From the NCBI GenBank assembly GCA_014695255.1, contig JACJNX010000047.1, forward strand, positions 1 through 56,117: a DNA stretch of 56,117 nt, given 5' to 3'. Under the pieces are notes generated by a model. It was not told the origin of the DNA. It made no database searches and was given only the letters and a program-made list of their open reading frames with translations. Numbering within the stretch: position 1 is the stretch's first letter; each line of letters starts with the position of its first letter. A program made the translations under genes and the position numbers. Of this stretch, positions 37,333 through 47,779 are shown in pieces. This DNA comes from Cyanobacteria bacterium FACHB-63 (lineage in GTDB: Bacteria; Cyanobacteriota; Cyanobacteriia; Leptolyngbyales; Leptolyngbyaceae).

Positions 37333-38229
37333 ATGGCTGACCAGTTAATTCGAGCAACTGCCGCAGAGGGTGGAATCCGGGCAGTCGGCGTGATTACCAC
37401 CCGCCTCAGCGAAGAAGCAAGACAGCGCCACAAATTATCCTATGTTGCGACCGCTGCACTCGGCAGAGCAATGTCCGCAGGATTGTTGCTGGCATCGAGC
37501 ATGAAGCGATCGGAGTCGCGAGTGAATATCCGCATTCGGGGCAATGGCCCGATGGGCGGGTTGATGGTTGATGCAGGCACAGACGGAACAGTTCGCGGAT
37601 ATGTAGACAATCCAGAGGTCGAGTTGCCAGCCAATGCCAAGGGAAAATTAGATGTCGGTGGCGCAGTGGGTAACGATGGATATGTGTATGTTGTACGAGA
37701 TGTGGGCTATGGTTATCCCTACTCCAGCACCGTAGAACTCGTTTCAGGCGAGATTGGCGACGATATTACTCACTATCTGGCATCCTCAGAGCAAACGCCT
37801 TCTGCCTTGTTTCTGGGGGTTTTCGTCGCTCCGAGTGGCGTACAGGCGGCAGGGGGGTTATTAATTCAAATTCTCCCGAAAGCCGCAGAAAACCCTGAAC
37901 TTGTCGCACTGCTAGAGTCGAGATTGTCCACGCTGCAAGGATTTACGCCTTTGCTGCAAGCGGGTAAAACTCTGCCGACGATATTCGAGGAATTGCTAGG
38001 GGATATGGGCTTACAACTCTTTTCCGACACGCAGTTGGTACGATTTCATTGCGGCTGTTCGGTCGATCGCGTCATGGGAGCGCTCAAACTGCTGGGCGAA
38101 GCCGAACTACGTGACATGATTGAAACCGATCAAGGTGCAGAAGCAACTTGTCATTTCTGCGGCGAAGTATATAAAGCAAACATCGACCAACTAGAACAGT
38201 TGATCGATGAGTTAAAAGAAGCAAACTAA
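37333..38229 (+). CDS. hslO: redox-regulated chaperone Hsp33
   Basis: Hsp33, 298 residues, a holdase activated by oxidative unfolding. The N-terminal domain contains the conserved MADQLIRATAAEG start, and a C-terminal zinc switch has Cys240-x-Cys242 (HCGCS) and Cys273-x2-Cys276 (CHFC). All four zinc cysteines are present, so normal redox switching is expected. It lies about 100 bases after vipp1 on the same strand with a hairpin between them. Confidence 0.94.
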   Translation: MADQLIRATAAEGGIRAVGVITTRLSEEARQRHKLSYVATAALGRAMSAGLLLASSMKRSESRVNIRIRGNGPMGGLMVDAGTDGTVRGYVDNPEVELPANAKGKLDVGGAVGNDGYVYVVRDVGYGYPYSSTVELVSGEIGDDITHYLASSEQTPSALFLGVFVAPSGVQAAGGLLIQILPKAAENPELVALLESRLSTLQGFTPLLQAGKTLPTIFEELLGDMGLQLFSDTQLVRFHCGCSVDRVMGALKLLGEAELRDMIETDQGAEATCHFCGEVYKANIDQLEQLIDELKEAN

Positions 38230-38259
38230 ATTCAGCGAAAAAATCAACTACAGAATTAA

Positions 38260-38907
38260 CTACTCTGGGCGGCTCGATACGGGCTGTCCAGTTCTTTGTT
38301 CGGCATACATTGCCCGGAGAACAAGTGCGGGATCAACCCATTGGCTTGAGTATTTCAGTCCCCAGTGCAAGTGTGGACCTGTCGTGCGTCCGGTCATGCC
38401 GATTCGTCCAATACGCTGTCCTGCTGTCACTGTCTGACCTTCATAGATTTGGACATCGCCCGATCGAATAAACTTGCCTTGACCATTCCGCCCTGCTGAT
38501 CCTTGCATATGGCAGTAAATATGCTCCCAGTCACCTGATCGAATGACAACTGATGTACCGCAGGCACTCCCGTCTGAAACTTCAACGACTCTTCCTGTCC
38601 ACCAGTTGCGAATGTAGCTGCCTTCTGGGGCTGCCATGTCTAAACCGCGATGAAATTCTCGGCTGTAGGAGCCGTCCGGTGATAGGCGATAGCCAAAAGG
38701 TGAGGTGTAGCCTTGAAAGTTCTCTACAGGGAAAGATGCGCCCTGCCAGCTACTTCCGGTTGCGATTAGATTTGTCTCGAAGGCTAAAAGTCCTTGTTGA
38801 CCCCAAGATAGAGCGATCGCTGCTAAAAATCCGAGGCTGATGACGATGCAAAACCGTTTCAGCGTGAACCGCGACCGAGTGAGTAATGACCTCCATACTT
38901 GCCTCAT
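38260..38907 (-). CDS. M23 family metallopeptidase (LytM-type)
   Basis: A 215-residue exported peptidase: N-terminal signal/anchor helix at about residues 20-40, then an M23 domain. Zinc-site landmarks are FHRGLDMAAPEG (H and D), HIYCHMQG, and GPHLHWGLK near the end, so the active site looks complete. Such enzymes cleave peptide cross-links in peptidoglycan. The final ~25 residues are polar and variable. An intergenic stretch of about 320 bases with inverted repeats lies upstream. Confidence 0.88.
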   Translation of the reverse strand: MRQVWRSLLTRSRFTLKRFCIVISLGFLAAIALSWGQQGLLAFETNLIATGSSWQGASFPVENFQGYTSPFGYRLSPDGSYSREFHRGLDMAAPEGSYIRNWWTGRVVEVSDGSACGTSVVIRSGDWEHIYCHMQGSAGRNGQGKFIRSGDVQIYEGQTVTAGQRIGRIGMTGRTTGPHLHWGLKYSSQWVDPALVLRAMYAEQRTGQPVSSRPE

Positions 38908-39232
38908 TCATTTCTCCTTGTGTGTGAAGACGCGGGCAGATGCAAACCAGCCGACATCACACCGCGTCGCGTTGCGCTTTAGCGGCGGAGCCAGTCAAGG
39001 GTAATTTAATCACAAAAAATCTTCATTACCCCCGTAATTTCCTGTAAACCTGTTTGAAACTTTTCCGTTTTATTACGGTTGCTTTACAAAAACTTCATCT
39101 TTCTCTGCATTGCTGCATAGAAAATAGCTCAATAGAGTCTATCTACCGCCAATTATTTGAATAATTCTGTAAGCTGCAAAACTAAACTGCATTGTTCACG
39201 GGCTGATTTTCTCGGCTGCGATCGCGCTGCTT
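38908..39232. other. gene-free stretch upstream of the M23 peptidase
   Basis: About 325 bases with no convincing frame. It holds an inverted repeat GGGTAAT (38999-39005)/ATTACCC (39025-39031), and the right arm overlaps a second short palindrome, ATTAC-CCCC-GTAAT (39025-39038). Next to this is a GC-rich hairpin-like segment (about 38962-38992). Either could belong to the 5' leader or operator of the M23 gene. No known riboswitch was recognised. Confidence 0.4.
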
Positions 39233-39784
39233 TTACCGGATCAGGCGTTCTACCTGAATTTCAATCTCTGGAAAGGACAGGGGACACATCACACCGTTTG
39301 TGAGACTGACTTGTGAGCGATACTGTCGGTCGATCGAATCGCGAAATACGATTAGTTCTCGCGTCTTCAAGTTGACTACCCAATACTCAGCAAGGTTTGC
39401 TTCTGCGTAGATTCTGGATTTGATTTCGAGGTCTTTTTGCAAGCTTGAATTTGAGAACTCGATCACCCAGAAAATGTTCTCCGGATAGGGATGATGTTCA
39501 GTTTTGTACAGGTCTTCGAGCGGTTCAACGATCGCTAAATCGGGTTCTGGCTCAGAATTGTTTGCCAATGTGATTGGGTGACCAACCCGAACGATCGCCC
39601 TGTCACCGAGGAGTCGCTGTAGATATCTAGATGCACTGTCGCTCAAGCCAGCATGGGGGACTCCTTCAGGAGACATCTCGATCAGATCTCCATTCAATAA
39701 TTCAACGCGCACTTTCTCGAATACACCTGCTGCTACTGCTTGGTGATAGAGGTCAAGTGTCCACTTCAATGTACTGATGGTCAT
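39233..39784 (-). CDS. Uma2 family (DUF820) putative endonuclease, second copy
   Basis: A 183-residue Uma2 protein. Landmarks are VRVELLNGDLIEMSPEGVPH near the N-terminus, SEPEPDLAIVEP (catalytic Asp), IFWVIEFSNSSLQKDLEIK and the YAEANLAEYWVVNL segment, which is better conserved than in the copy at 3.8-4.4 kb. Role is unknown; the family is broadly expanded in cyanobacteria. It lies downstream of pdhC on the same strand but behind a strong terminator, so it should have its own promoter. Confidence 0.86.
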   Translation of the reverse strand: MTISTLKWTLDLYHQAVAAGVFEKVRVELLNGDLIEMSPEGVPHAGLSDSASRYLQRLLGDRAIVRVGHPITLANNSEPEPDLAIVEPLEDLYKTEHHPYPENIFWVIEFSNSSLQKDLEIKSRIYAEANLAEYWVVNLKTRELIVFRDSIDRQYRSQVSLTNGVMCPLSFPEIEIQVERLIR

Positions 39785-39852
39785 TGCTTTAAATCAACGC
39801 GCTTGCTTTTCTTGCTTTTATTGTCTGCGATCGTCCCGGACTTGTCCCAAGC

Positions 39853-39887
39853 AAAAACCTCCAAGCTCTTTGAAAACTTGGAGGTTT
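39853..39887 (-). terminator. rho-independent terminator after pdhC
   Basis: On the minus strand, AAACCTCCAAG pairs with CTTGGAGGTTT over 11 perfect base pairs (39855-39887), followed by a run of T (A run at 39853-39857 on the plus strand). It lies 18 bases after the pdhC stop. Confidence 0.85.
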
Positions 39888-39905
39888 GACCAACGATCAG
39901 GTGTT

Positions 39906-41201
39906 TTACAGCGTCAAGGATTGAGCGTCGGTTTCAATCAGTTTTGCCAAATCGCGCAGGAATGCAGCCCCATCAGCACCGTAAATAATCCGGTGATCGC
40001 AAGTAATGTTGACTTGCATTTGCCGACGAACGCCCAGCATTCCGTCATCGGTGGCGACGACATTGGCGCGGGAAGCTCCGATCGCCAAAATCGATCCCTG
40101 TCCCGGCGGCAAAATCGCATCGAACGTATCCACTCCGAACATCCCTAAGTTTGAGATGGTGAAGGTTCCAGAGCTATATTCGTCGGGCTGGAGTTGTTTA
40201 GTGCGGGCACGATCGACCAAATCTTTCCAACTGCGAGAGAGCGAGTAGAGATCTTGCTGATTTGCATTCTTCAATACAGGTGTGATTAATCCGCCATCTT
40301 CCATTGCAACAGCAACAGCGATGTTAATCGAACCATTAAAGTGAATGCCATTTTCAACGTAGCTTGCATAGAGCAGTGGATGTTTTTGCAGCGTTACCGC
40401 AACCGCTTTTGCCAATAGAGCGGTCATCGTTACGCCTTTCGATTTCACCTGCTTGTAAAGCTTGTCAAGCGCATCTGTCGTAATAGTATAGCCGACGCGG
40501 AAAACTGGAACGTCCAAGCTTGCCATCATACTTCGCACAACGGCACCTTGCAGCGTCGTCATCGGCTGGACGTGTCCAGGTTGTGCAGGCGTTGGAGTGG
40601 GTGCGGGACGAGGTGCAGGAGCGACTGCGGCAACCGGAGCAGGGGCAGAAACCGTAGGAACTGGAGCGGCAGGTTTTGCAACGGTTGGCGCAGTCGCTGG
40701 GGCTTTTCCAGCCGCCGCTTCGACATCTTCTGCCACAATGCGACCGTGAGGTCCAGAACCCGCGATCGCAGCCAAGTCAACTTTGAGATCTTTGGCAAGT
40801 TTGCGGGCGCGGGGAGAGGCGATCGTTCTGCCGTTTTTGGCGGCGGTGCTGCTGCCATTGGTTGAAGCGGCAACAGCAACAGGTTCGGGGGCGGGTGCCG
40901 CTTGCTCAGCAGCAGGAGCGGAGACTGAGGCGGCTTGCTGTTTGGCAAGTTCGATTTCGGCTTCGGTTTCAGCAAGCAGCGCGATCGCGCTGCCAACGGG
41001 CGCAGATTCACCTGCTTGGGTGACGATCGTCGCAAGATAGCCTTCGTAAAACGACTCGACATCCATGTCGGCTTTATCCGATTCCACTACCACGACGGTT
41101 TCGCCTTTTTCAACTTTGTCGCCCGGAGACTTGACCCAGGACACGATTTTTCCTTCGGTCATCGTGGAACTGAGAGCGGGCATGAAAATTTCGTGGATCA
41201 T
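39906..41201 (-). CDS. pdhC: dihydrolipoyl acetyltransferase E2 of pyruvate dehydrogenase
   Basis: E2 subunit, 431 residues. Domains in order: lipoyl domain with the lipoylated lysine in ESDKADMD (Lys43), an Ala/Pro-rich linker, a peripheral subunit-binding domain (about residues 125-160, SPRARKLAKDLKVDL), a second Ala/Pro linker, and the catalytic acyltransferase domain. The catalytic motif reads DHRIIYGADGAAFL, with Tyr where many bacterial E2 proteins have Asp. I recall this Tyr form from the cyanobacterial and plastid type, so it is not a defect. It forms the core of the complex making acetyl-CoA. A strong terminator follows. Confidence 0.94.
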   Translation of the reverse strand: MIHEIFMPALSSTMTEGKIVSWVKSPGDKVEKGETVVVVESDKADMDVESFYEGYLATIVTQAGESAPVGSAIALLAETEAEIELAKQQAASVSAPAAEQAAPAPEPVAVAASTNGSSTAAKNGRTIASPRARKLAKDLKVDLAAIAGSGPHGRIVAEDVEAAAGKAPATAPTVAKPAAPVPTVSAPAPVAAVAPAPRPAPTPTPAQPGHVQPMTTLQGAVVRSMMASLDVPVFRVGYTITTDALDKLYKQVKSKGVTMTALLAKAVAVTLQKHPLLYASYVENGIHFNGSINIAVAVAMEDGGLITPVLKNANQQDLYSLSRSWKDLVDRARTKQLQPDEYSSGTFTISNLGMFGVDTFDAILPPGQGSILAIGASRANVVATDDGMLGVRRQMQVNITCDHRIIYGADGAAFLRDLAKLIETDAQSLTL

Positions 41202-41274
41202 GGCGGTTAATCAGGGATAGGTCTAATCACAAGCAGTGCAGATCAGATTGTACCGAATATTGGTCGGGACACCG

Positions 41275-43344
41275 CTATTTCTGCACGGCTGCCCGGATTG
41301 CTTTGAACAGTTCCGCAGGTTCGATCGGCTTAGTGACGTGCGCCTGAAATCCAGCCGCAAGAGCCGCTTGACGGTCTTCTTCTCGCGCATAGGCAGTCAC
41401 GGCGATCGCTCGAATCGATCGACCTTCTGCCCGGAGTTGACGAATCAGTTGAAACCCATCAACATCGGGCATTCCCAGGTCGCTAATTAACAGATCAGGC
41501 TGAAACTCTGCTAGCTTCGCTCGTGCTTCTTGGGCAGAACTGGTAGCCGTCACGATCGCGCCTTGTTGCTCCAGCAAAAAGGCAAGTAGTTCGCGAGCAT
41601 CGGCTTCATCATCGACAATCAGCAGCGATAGTCCGGTTAACTGCTCATCGTGAGTCTGATCTAGTGGGGCGATCGTAGGGTTTACAGGAGTATTTAGTAG
41701 CGGTAGCTCCACAATGAAGGTTGCGCCTTGATTTTCGCCCCTACTTTCGACGCAGATTTGACCCTGATGACGCTCGACAATGTGACGCACGATCGCAAGC
41801 CCCAATCCTAAGCCGCCAAACTGCCGAGTGATGCTGCTATCGGCTTGGCGAAACTGCTCGAAGACGTGCGGTAAAAATTCGGGTGCGATGCCTTTTCCGG
41901 TGTCCTGAACTCTAATTTTGATTGCAGAGTCGGTGGCGCATAGCTCGATCGTAATAGTGCCGTGATCGGGCGTGAATTTTACAGCGTTCGAGAGCAGGTT
42001 CCAGACGACTTGCTGAAGTCGATTGAAGTCACCGGAAACATAGGTCAGGTTGGCGTTTACGCGGGTTTGAATCTGAACATTTTTGGCTTGAGCAGAAAGG
42101 CGAACGGTTTCGATCGCCGATTCGATCACCGTGATTAAATTAACAGGCGTGATTTTCAGCGACAATTTCCCACGCAGAATTCTGGACACATCAAGCAAAT
42201 CTTCGATCAGTTGGGATTGCAGCTTGGCGTTGCGCTCGATCGTTTCCAGGGCTTGCTGAGTTTGAGCTTCTCCCATTTTTCGGGTTCGGAGCAGTCTGAT
42301 CCAGCCCAAGATCGGATTGAGGGGCGATCGCAGTTCGTGTGAGACGACGGCGAGAAATTCGTCTTTGATGCGGTTGGCTTTTTCTTGTTCAAGTCGGGCG
42401 GCGCGTTCTCGTTCTAAGGCGTTGTCTCGCTCTTCAATGAGTAATTTCTGATCGTGAATGTCGGTGCAAGACCCAAACCATCTGACGATATCGCCGTCTG
42501 CATCGCGCAAGGGAAGCGCTTGTCCAAGATGCCAGCGATATTCTCCAGTTTTGGCGTATCGGAGGCGATATTCGACGTTATAAGGCTGTCCCGTTTTGAG
42601 ACATTCTTGCCAAATTACAGCCGCTTTCTTAGCATCTTCCGGGTGAAAGCAGGATTGCCAACCTTCGCCGTTAGTTTCTCCGGGTTTTGTTCCGGTGTAA
42701 TCATACCAGCGTTGGTTAAAGTAATCGTGATAGCCATTGGCTTGTGTGATCCAAAACATTTGCGGCATTGTGTCCGCTAGTGTTTTATAGATCAATTGAC
42801 TTTCTTCTAGCGCTTCTTCTGTGCGTTTTAGTTTTGTGATATCCGTTTGTGATCCGGTGACTCGAATTGCACGTCTAGTTTCATCCCAAATCGCCTGACC
42901 TCGATCGAGTACCCAAACGATCGTTCCGTCCGGCTGTACGATCCGATATTCTTCGATATACTGTCCTGATCCTTGAGCCACATAGTGCCGAAATCCGGCT
43001 AAAACGCGCTCGCGCTCGTCTGGATGTGTAGATTCGTACCAAGCAGTAACGGTATCTGCGATGATTGCATCGGGTGCAATTCCGCGCAGTTGTTTCCAGC
43101 GATCAGAGACGTACCAGCGATCGTGGACAACATCCCAATCCCAAAATCCGTCCTGACTGCCTTGAACAAATCGCTTAAATCGCGCTTCACTTTCTTGTAG
43201 GGCAGCTTCTGCTTGTTGAAGGCGATCCAAGATTTGGGAGTCAGTTAGCTCTGCCTCAAAAGTTTCTGCGCGGCTCTCACCCTCGGAATCAGGGCGCCCA
43301 TCAGTGTCATAGGAATCATTGGTTTGAGAGCAAGAATCGTCCAT
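41275..43344 (-). CDS. hybrid histidine kinase (PAS-PAS-HisKA-HATPase-REC)
   Basis: A 689-residue soluble hybrid kinase. Two PAS/PAC units (about residues 48-172 and 178-300), a short coiled coil, HisKA with the phosphoacceptor in AVVSHELRSPLNP, HATPase_c with N box VWNLLSNAVKFTP and G2 GGLGLGLAIV, and a C-terminal receiver domain (about 565-689, Asp in LLISDLGMPDVDG, Lys in HVTKPIE). No signal peptide or TM segment, so it should sense a cytoplasmic cue. It lies 73 bases upstream of pdhC on the same strand. Partners are unknown. Confidence 0.93.
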   Translation of the reverse strand: MDDSCSQTNDSYDTDGRPDSEGESRAETFEAELTDSQILDRLQQAEAALQESEARFKRFVQGSQDGFWDWDVVHDRWYVSDRWKQLRGIAPDAIIADTVTAWYESTHPDERERVLAGFRHYVAQGSGQYIEEYRIVQPDGTIVWVLDRGQAIWDETRRAIRVTGSQTDITKLKRTEEALEESQLIYKTLADTMPQMFWITQANGYHDYFNQRWYDYTGTKPGETNGEGWQSCFHPEDAKKAAVIWQECLKTGQPYNVEYRLRYAKTGEYRWHLGQALPLRDADGDIVRWFGSCTDIHDQKLLIEERDNALERERAARLEQEKANRIKDEFLAVVSHELRSPLNPILGWIRLLRTRKMGEAQTQQALETIERNAKLQSQLIEDLLDVSRILRGKLSLKITPVNLITVIESAIETVRLSAQAKNVQIQTRVNANLTYVSGDFNRLQQVVWNLLSNAVKFTPDHGTITIELCATDSAIKIRVQDTGKGIAPEFLPHVFEQFRQADSSITRQFGGLGLGLAIVRHIVERHQGQICVESRGENQGATFIVELPLLNTPVNPTIAPLDQTHDEQLTGLSLLIVDDEADARELLAFLLEQQGAIVTATSSAQEARAKLAEFQPDLLISDLGMPDVDGFQLIRQLRAEGRSIRAIAVTAYAREEDRQAALAAGFQAHVTKPIEPAELFKAIRAAVQK

Positions 43345-43423
43345 CAGCAGCAGACCAGGAATGGAGAAAATACCCGCATGGGGGCATTTTGATTAACCTA
43401 ACACTCCGGATCTCCAGAAACTT

Positions 43424-44698
43424 CTATCCAAAGATAGACGCAGCATTTCTTTGCTGTTTGAAAAAGTCACCAATTAAGTAGAGTGAGCCACAGAATACAA
43501 CTAGCTCAGAGGGGACGATCGCGTTTTCCAATGCGCTAGTGACATTTGGGTAAATTTGACAATGCTTTAAGTCGGGGCAAATTTCTTGGGCAAGATTGGC
43601 AAGCTCAGTAGGATCAGCCGAACTATGACCCGGAACGGGAACTAGATACAGGGAGTCTTGCGATCGCAAGAGTGCTCTAAAGATATCAGCATGATCTTTT
43701 GTTGACAACATTCCCATTACCCAGTGAGTAGGGCTTTGTTTAAGTTGATCAATGTATTGTCTCAATGCTTTGGCACTCGCTGGATTGTGTGCGCCGTCAA
43801 TTAGAACCTTATGCCCTTTCCACTCGTACCACTGTAATCGTCCTGCCCATTTTGTGTTTTTAATTCCATTGACGATCGCACGATCAGAAATAGTCCAGTT
43901 TTGCTGCCGGAGCAATTGAATTACAGCGATCGCTAAGGCTGAATTGTGTAATTGAATGTCACCTTGGAGCGGCAATTGATATTTGAGTGCGCCTTGATGT
44001 GCCCAACCGTCGATCAGCTTTGAGGGTTCGGGGTAAACTGCGGGACACTTGAGATCAGCAATTCGACGATCGATCACCGATGCTGCTTCATCGGGTAGCT
44101 GTCCGATCACAGCGGGACATTCAGGTTTAAGAATTCCAGCTTTTTCACCTGCAATGCTCGATAGCGTAGATCCCAAGCGCTGCCAATGTTCTCGACTAAT
44201 CGAAACAATCACGCTAACTAAAGGATGCTCGATTACATTGGTGGCATCTAATCGTCCGCCTAAGCCAACTTCGATGATCGCAATGTCTACCTTTTGTTCC
44301 GCAAAATAGAGCCACATTGCAGCCGTGATCACTTCAAACTGAGTCGGAGAACAAGCCGGATCAACCTTCGACTGTACCTTCAGCAAAGTTTGATAGAGTG
44401 CTTCGGGTTCGATCGGTTGATTGTTAATACAAATTCGCTCTGTCCAATCAATTAAATGCGGCGAAGTGTAGCGACCCGTTTTATAGCCTGCCTCGGTCAG
44501 AATGGTTGAGAGATAAGCACAGACCGAACCTTTTCCATTGCTGCCTGCCACATGAACGACAGAAACTTGCGCTTGAGGGTTTCCCAAGTCTGTTAACAGC
44601 CTTATACTCGCCTCTAAGCCAAGATGTACCCCGAAACGCTCGTAGGATTGCAGCAAGGCTTCTATTTTGTCGATCGTTTCCGAGTGGGTCATAGCCAA
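43424..44698 (-). CDS. folC: bifunctional folylpolyglutamate/dihydrofolate synthase
   Basis: FolC of 424 residues, an ATP-dependent ligase of the Mur ligase fold that adds glutamate to folates. P-loop VAGSNGKGSVCAYL near the N-terminus, the IIEVGLGGRLDATNVI segment, and VLIDGAHNPASAKAL in the C-terminal domain are all present. It is divergent from thrB with about 80 bases between the ATGs. Confidence 0.93.
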   Translation of the reverse strand: MAMTHSETIDKIEALLQSYERFGVHLGLEASIRLLTDLGNPQAQVSVVHVAGSNGKGSVCAYLSTILTEAGYKTGRYTSPHLIDWTERICINNQPIEPEALYQTLLKVQSKVDPACSPTQFEVITAAMWLYFAEQKVDIAIIEVGLGGRLDATNVIEHPLVSVIVSISREHWQRLGSTLSSIAGEKAGILKPECPAVIGQLPDEAASVIDRRIADLKCPAVYPEPSKLIDGWAHQGALKYQLPLQGDIQLHNSALAIAVIQLLRQQNWTISDRAIVNGIKNTKWAGRLQWYEWKGHKVLIDGAHNPASAKALRQYIDQLKQSPTHWVMGMLSTKDHADIFRALLRSQDSLYLVPVPGHSSADPTELANLAQEICPDLKHCQIYPNVTSALENAIVPSELVVFCGSLYLIGDFFKQQRNAASIFG

Positions 44699-44780
44699 GA
44701 ATCAAAATGCTTTTCTATTAAATCATTGCGATCGTCTACCCCTACAATAAAGGACTGAATTCTTAGTGCGATCGCTGCTC

Positions 44781-45722
44781 ATGTCTAATGTTACTGTCCG
44801 TGTTCCTGCGACTACTGCCAATCTCGGTGCTGGGTTCGATTGTCTTGGGGCAGCGTTAACGCTCTACAACGAATTCCAATTTTCCCGCATCAAGTCTGGA
44901 TTGAGAATTACCGCAACAGGAGCAGAAGCGAAGCGGGTTTCGCTGGGTTCGAGTAATTTGGTGTATCAGGCATTTGCAAAGCTTTACGATCGCATCAATC
45001 AACCCGTTCCAGCCGTTCAACTCGATATCAAAATGGCGGTGCCGTTAGCGCGGGGATTGGGCAGTTCGGCAACTGCGATCGTCGGCGGATTAGTCGGAGC
45101 AAACGAACTTGCCGGATTACCGTTATCGCAGCTTGAACTTGCAGAATTCGCGACCGAGATCGAGGGACATCCAGATAATGTGGTACCTGCGTTGATTGGG
45201 GGTTGTCGATTAGCGGCATCGGGAATCGATCGCGCTTGGGAAATTTGCGACTTAGTTTGGCATTCGAGCATTGTGCCGATCGTAGCCATTCCCGATTTTG
45301 AACTATCAACTGCCGAAGCTCGCAGTGTTTTACCTGCAACTTATAGCCGCGCTGATGCAATTTTCAATGCGTCTCACTTGGGGCTATTGATTCGGGGCTT
45401 AGAAACCGGAAACGCAGATTGGTTAAAAGCAGCCTTGCAGGATAAGATTCACCAACCTTACCGGGAAAAACTGATTAAAGGATACGACGCAGTCAAAACA
45501 GCTGCGATCGATGCTGGTGCCTATGGCATGGTGATTAGTGGAGCCGGATCGACAGTGTTGGCGCTGGCGCATCAGGAAAAAGCTGGAGCGGTCAATGCAG
45601 CGATGGAGAAGGCTTGGATGGGATTAGGAGTTGGAGTGCAAGTGAAAAGTTTAGCGATCGATGCTCAAGGTACGAGTGTTAACTATGGCGATCGATCCGT
45701 TGATCTCGATGCCATTAATTAG
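44781..45722 (+). CDS. thrB: homoserine kinase
   Basis: GHMP-family kinase of 313 residues catalysing the phosphorylation of homoserine in threonine biosynthesis. The N-terminus [18 protein letters not shown], the ATP loop [16 protein letters not shown] and the C-terminal [11 protein letters not shown] segment are typical. The open frame extends to a GTG at 44766, but the ATG at 44781 gives the standard start. Confidence 0.94.
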   Translation: MSNVTVRVPATTANLGAGFDCLGAALTLYNEFQFSRIKSGLRITATGAEAKRVSLGSSNLVYQAFAKLYDRINQPVPAVQLDIKMAVPLARGLGSSATAIVGGLVGANELAGLPLSQLELAEFATEIEGHPDNVVPALIGGCRLAASGIDRAWEICDLVWHSSIVPIVAIPDFELSTAEARSVLPATYSRADAIFNASHLGLLIRGLETGNADWLKAALQDKIHQPYREKLIKGYDAVKTAAIDAGAYGMVISGAGSTVLALAHQEKAGAVNAAMEKAWMGLGVGVQVKSLAIDAQGTSVNYGDRSVDLDAIN

Positions 45723-45815
45723 AGAGATTCAAAGAGCGGTCACGTCCTACTTTAGTTGACTTGTAACTTACAGATTAAAACTCTACCGTTAAATAAACCT
45801 CCTGGTGATTCCTCT

Positions 45816-47699
45816 ATGGCAATTAAAGAAACCTCAACACCGCCTCGATCGCGCTTAATCTCAAATATTCTATTAGCTGTATCGGGCGCGTTCCTGCTTG
45901 TGAATCTGTTTCTGCCGAATTTGTTTGGCGCTCAGGTTCCGGCTGTTCCTTACAGCTTGTTTATTCATCAAGTGCAAGAAGGAGAGGTGAGTCAAGTTTC
46001 GATCGGTCAAAATCAGATCCGATATCAAGTGAAAACAGAAGCCGGCACTCCAGAGCAAGTGTTTTCTACAACTCCGATCTTTGACTTAGAGTTACCTAAG
46101 CTTTTAGAAGCAAAAGGGGTCGAGTTTGCCGCAACGCCACCCTCAAGAAACGGTTGGTTTACTAGCCTACTCGGTTGGGTGATTCCGCCGCTGATTTTTG
46201 TGGCGATTTGGCAGTTCTTTCTGGCACGAGGCGCAAATGGCCCGCAAGGAGCATTGTCGATTGGGAAAAGTAAAGCAAAGGTCTATGTCGAAGGTGAGTC
46301 TGAAAGAATTACGTTTGCCGATGTTGCCGGAGTCGAAGAAGCAAAAACTGAGTTAGTCGAGATTGTAGATTTTCTCAAGACTCCAGCCCGTTATACCGCA
46401 ATTGGCGCAAAGATTCCGAAAGGCGTATTGTTAGTCGGCCCACCTGGAACTGGAAAGACATTATTAGCGAAAGCGGTCGCGGGAGAAGCGGGAGTTCCAT
46501 TCTTCAGTATTTCGGGATCTGAATTTGTCGAACTATTTGTCGGGGTCGGTTCTTCGCGAGTCCGGGATTTGTTTGATCAAGCGAAAAAGCAGGCTCCTTG
46601 TATTGTGTTTATTGATGAGCTTGACGCGATCGGCAGATCTCGCAGCAGCAACGGAATGTATGGCGGCAACGATGAGCGAGAACAAACGCTGAATCAATTG
46701 CTCACCGAAATGGATGGATTTGCGGCAACCGATGCAACCGTGATTGTATTAGCTGCAACGAACCGCCCCGAAGTTTTAGACCAAGCGCTATTGCGTCCGG
46801 GTCGGTTTGATCGGCAAGTTTTAGTCGATCGTCCCGATCTTTCCGGTCGCGATGCGATTTTGAGAATTCACGCTCAGAAAGTAAAACTCGGGCCGGATGT
46901 CGATTTGAAGGCGATCGCAACCCGCACTCCTGGATTTGCCGGAGCCGATCTTGCCAACTTGGTCAACGAAGCCGCGCTGTTAGCCGCTCGAAATCAGCGC
47001 TTAACTGTAGCTCAAGAGGACTTTGCAGAAGCGATCGAGCGTGTTGTTGCTGGACTTGAGAAAAAGAGTCGCGTTCTCAACGAAACAGAGAAGAAGATTG
47101 TGGCATATCACGAAGTTGGTCATGCTTTAGTCGGAGCCTTAACGACGGGAAATGGACGAGTTGAAAAAATCTCGATCGTGCCTCGCGGAATGGCGGCTTT
47201 AGGCTATACGTTGCAGCTTCCGACGGAAGATCGCTTTTTGCTGAATGAAACTGAACTGCGCGGTCAAATCGCGACATTGTTAGGTGGACGATCGGCAGAA
47301 GAAGTGATTTTCGGCAGCATTACTACAGGCGCGTCGAACGATTTGCAGCGTGCAACTGATCTTGCCGAACGCATGGTGACGACTTACGGCATGAGTAAGG
47401 TCTTGGGGCCGTTGGCGTATCAACAAGGACAGCAAGCCATGTTCTTGGGTGACTCGTCCAATCCTCGGCGGATGGTGAGTGAGGATACAGCGAAAGCGAT
47501 CGATATCGAAGTTAAGGAAATCGTAGAAACGGCACATGAAAGCGCGCTGGCAATTCTGCGGTTGAATCAAGACTTGCTGGAAACGATCGCGACTCAACTG
47601 CTTGAAACCGAAGTGATTGAAGGCGAAACGTTGCAGACCTTGTTGGGCAAAGTTCAATCCCCGAATCAAACTCCAGTGTCTCATGAGGTTACTGTGTAA
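45816..47699 (+). CDS. ftsH: ATP-dependent zinc metalloprotease FtsH (FtsH4-like)
   Basis: Thylakoid/plasma-membrane AAA protease of 627 residues. Two N-terminal TM helices (about 15-33 and 120-138) flank a luminal/periplasmic segment. Walker A GPPGTGKT is at 208-215, Walker B reads [11 protein letters not shown], and the zinc site HEVGH starts at His432. The N-terminus ([31 protein letters not shown]) most resembles the Synechocystis FtsH4 type (sll1463) in my memory; FtsH hexamers handle photosystem II repair and assembly, and the FtsH4 role is less settled. An upstream ATG would add 20 residues, but 45816 is the standard start. A perfect 25-bp inverted repeat follows the gene. Confidence 0.93.
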   Translation: MAIKETSTPPRSRLISNILLAVSGAFLLVNLFLPNLFGAQVPAVPYSLFIHQVQEGEVSQVSIGQNQIRYQVKTEAGTPEQVFSTTPIFDLELPKLLEAKGVEFAATPPSRNGWFTSLLGWVIPPLIFVAIWQFFLARGANGPQGALSIGKSKAKVYVEGESERITFADVAGVEEAKTELVEIVDFLKTPARYTAIGAKIPKGVLLVGPPGTGKTLLAKAVAGEAGVPFFSISGSEFVELFVGVGSSRVRDLFDQAKKQAPCIVFIDELDAIGRSRSSNGMYGGNDEREQTLNQLLTEMDGFAATDATVIVLAATNRPEVLDQALLRPGRFDRQVLVDRPDLSGRDAILRIHAQKVKLGPDVDLKAIATRTPGFAGADLANLVNEAALLAARNQRLTVAQEDFAEAIERVVAGLEKKSRVLNETEKKIVAYHEVGHALVGALTTGNGRVEKISIVPRGMAALGYTLQLPTEDRFLLNETELRGQIATLLGGRSAEEVIFGSITTGASNDLQRATDLAERMVTTYGMSKVLGPLAYQQGQQAMFLGDSSNPRRMVSEDTAKAIDIEVKEIVETAHESALAILRLNQDLLETIATQLLETEVIEGETLQTLLGKVQSPNQTPVSHEVTV

Positions 47700-47719
47700 C
47701 GGTGAGGCTGATCGATTCT

Positions 47720-47779
47720 CTTGCTACATTGCTCACTCGCCCCGGAATGGAATTCGGGGCGAGTGAGCAATGTAGCAAG
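47720..47779. repeat. perfect 25-bp inverted repeat downstream of ftsH
   Basis: Arms at 47720-47744 and 47755-47779 are exact reverse complements around a 10-base loop; the inner part is GC-rich (CGCCCCG/CGGGGCG). It could form a very stable hairpin that ends or protects the ftsH transcript, but no T run follows on either strand and the arms are longer than in usual terminators. Confidence 0.9.

Noticed and set aside
40559-41062. 167-codon frame opposite or offset to pdhC
   Set aside because: It is a Pro/Leu/Arg-rich out-of-frame reading of the Ala/Pro linker of the E2 gene.
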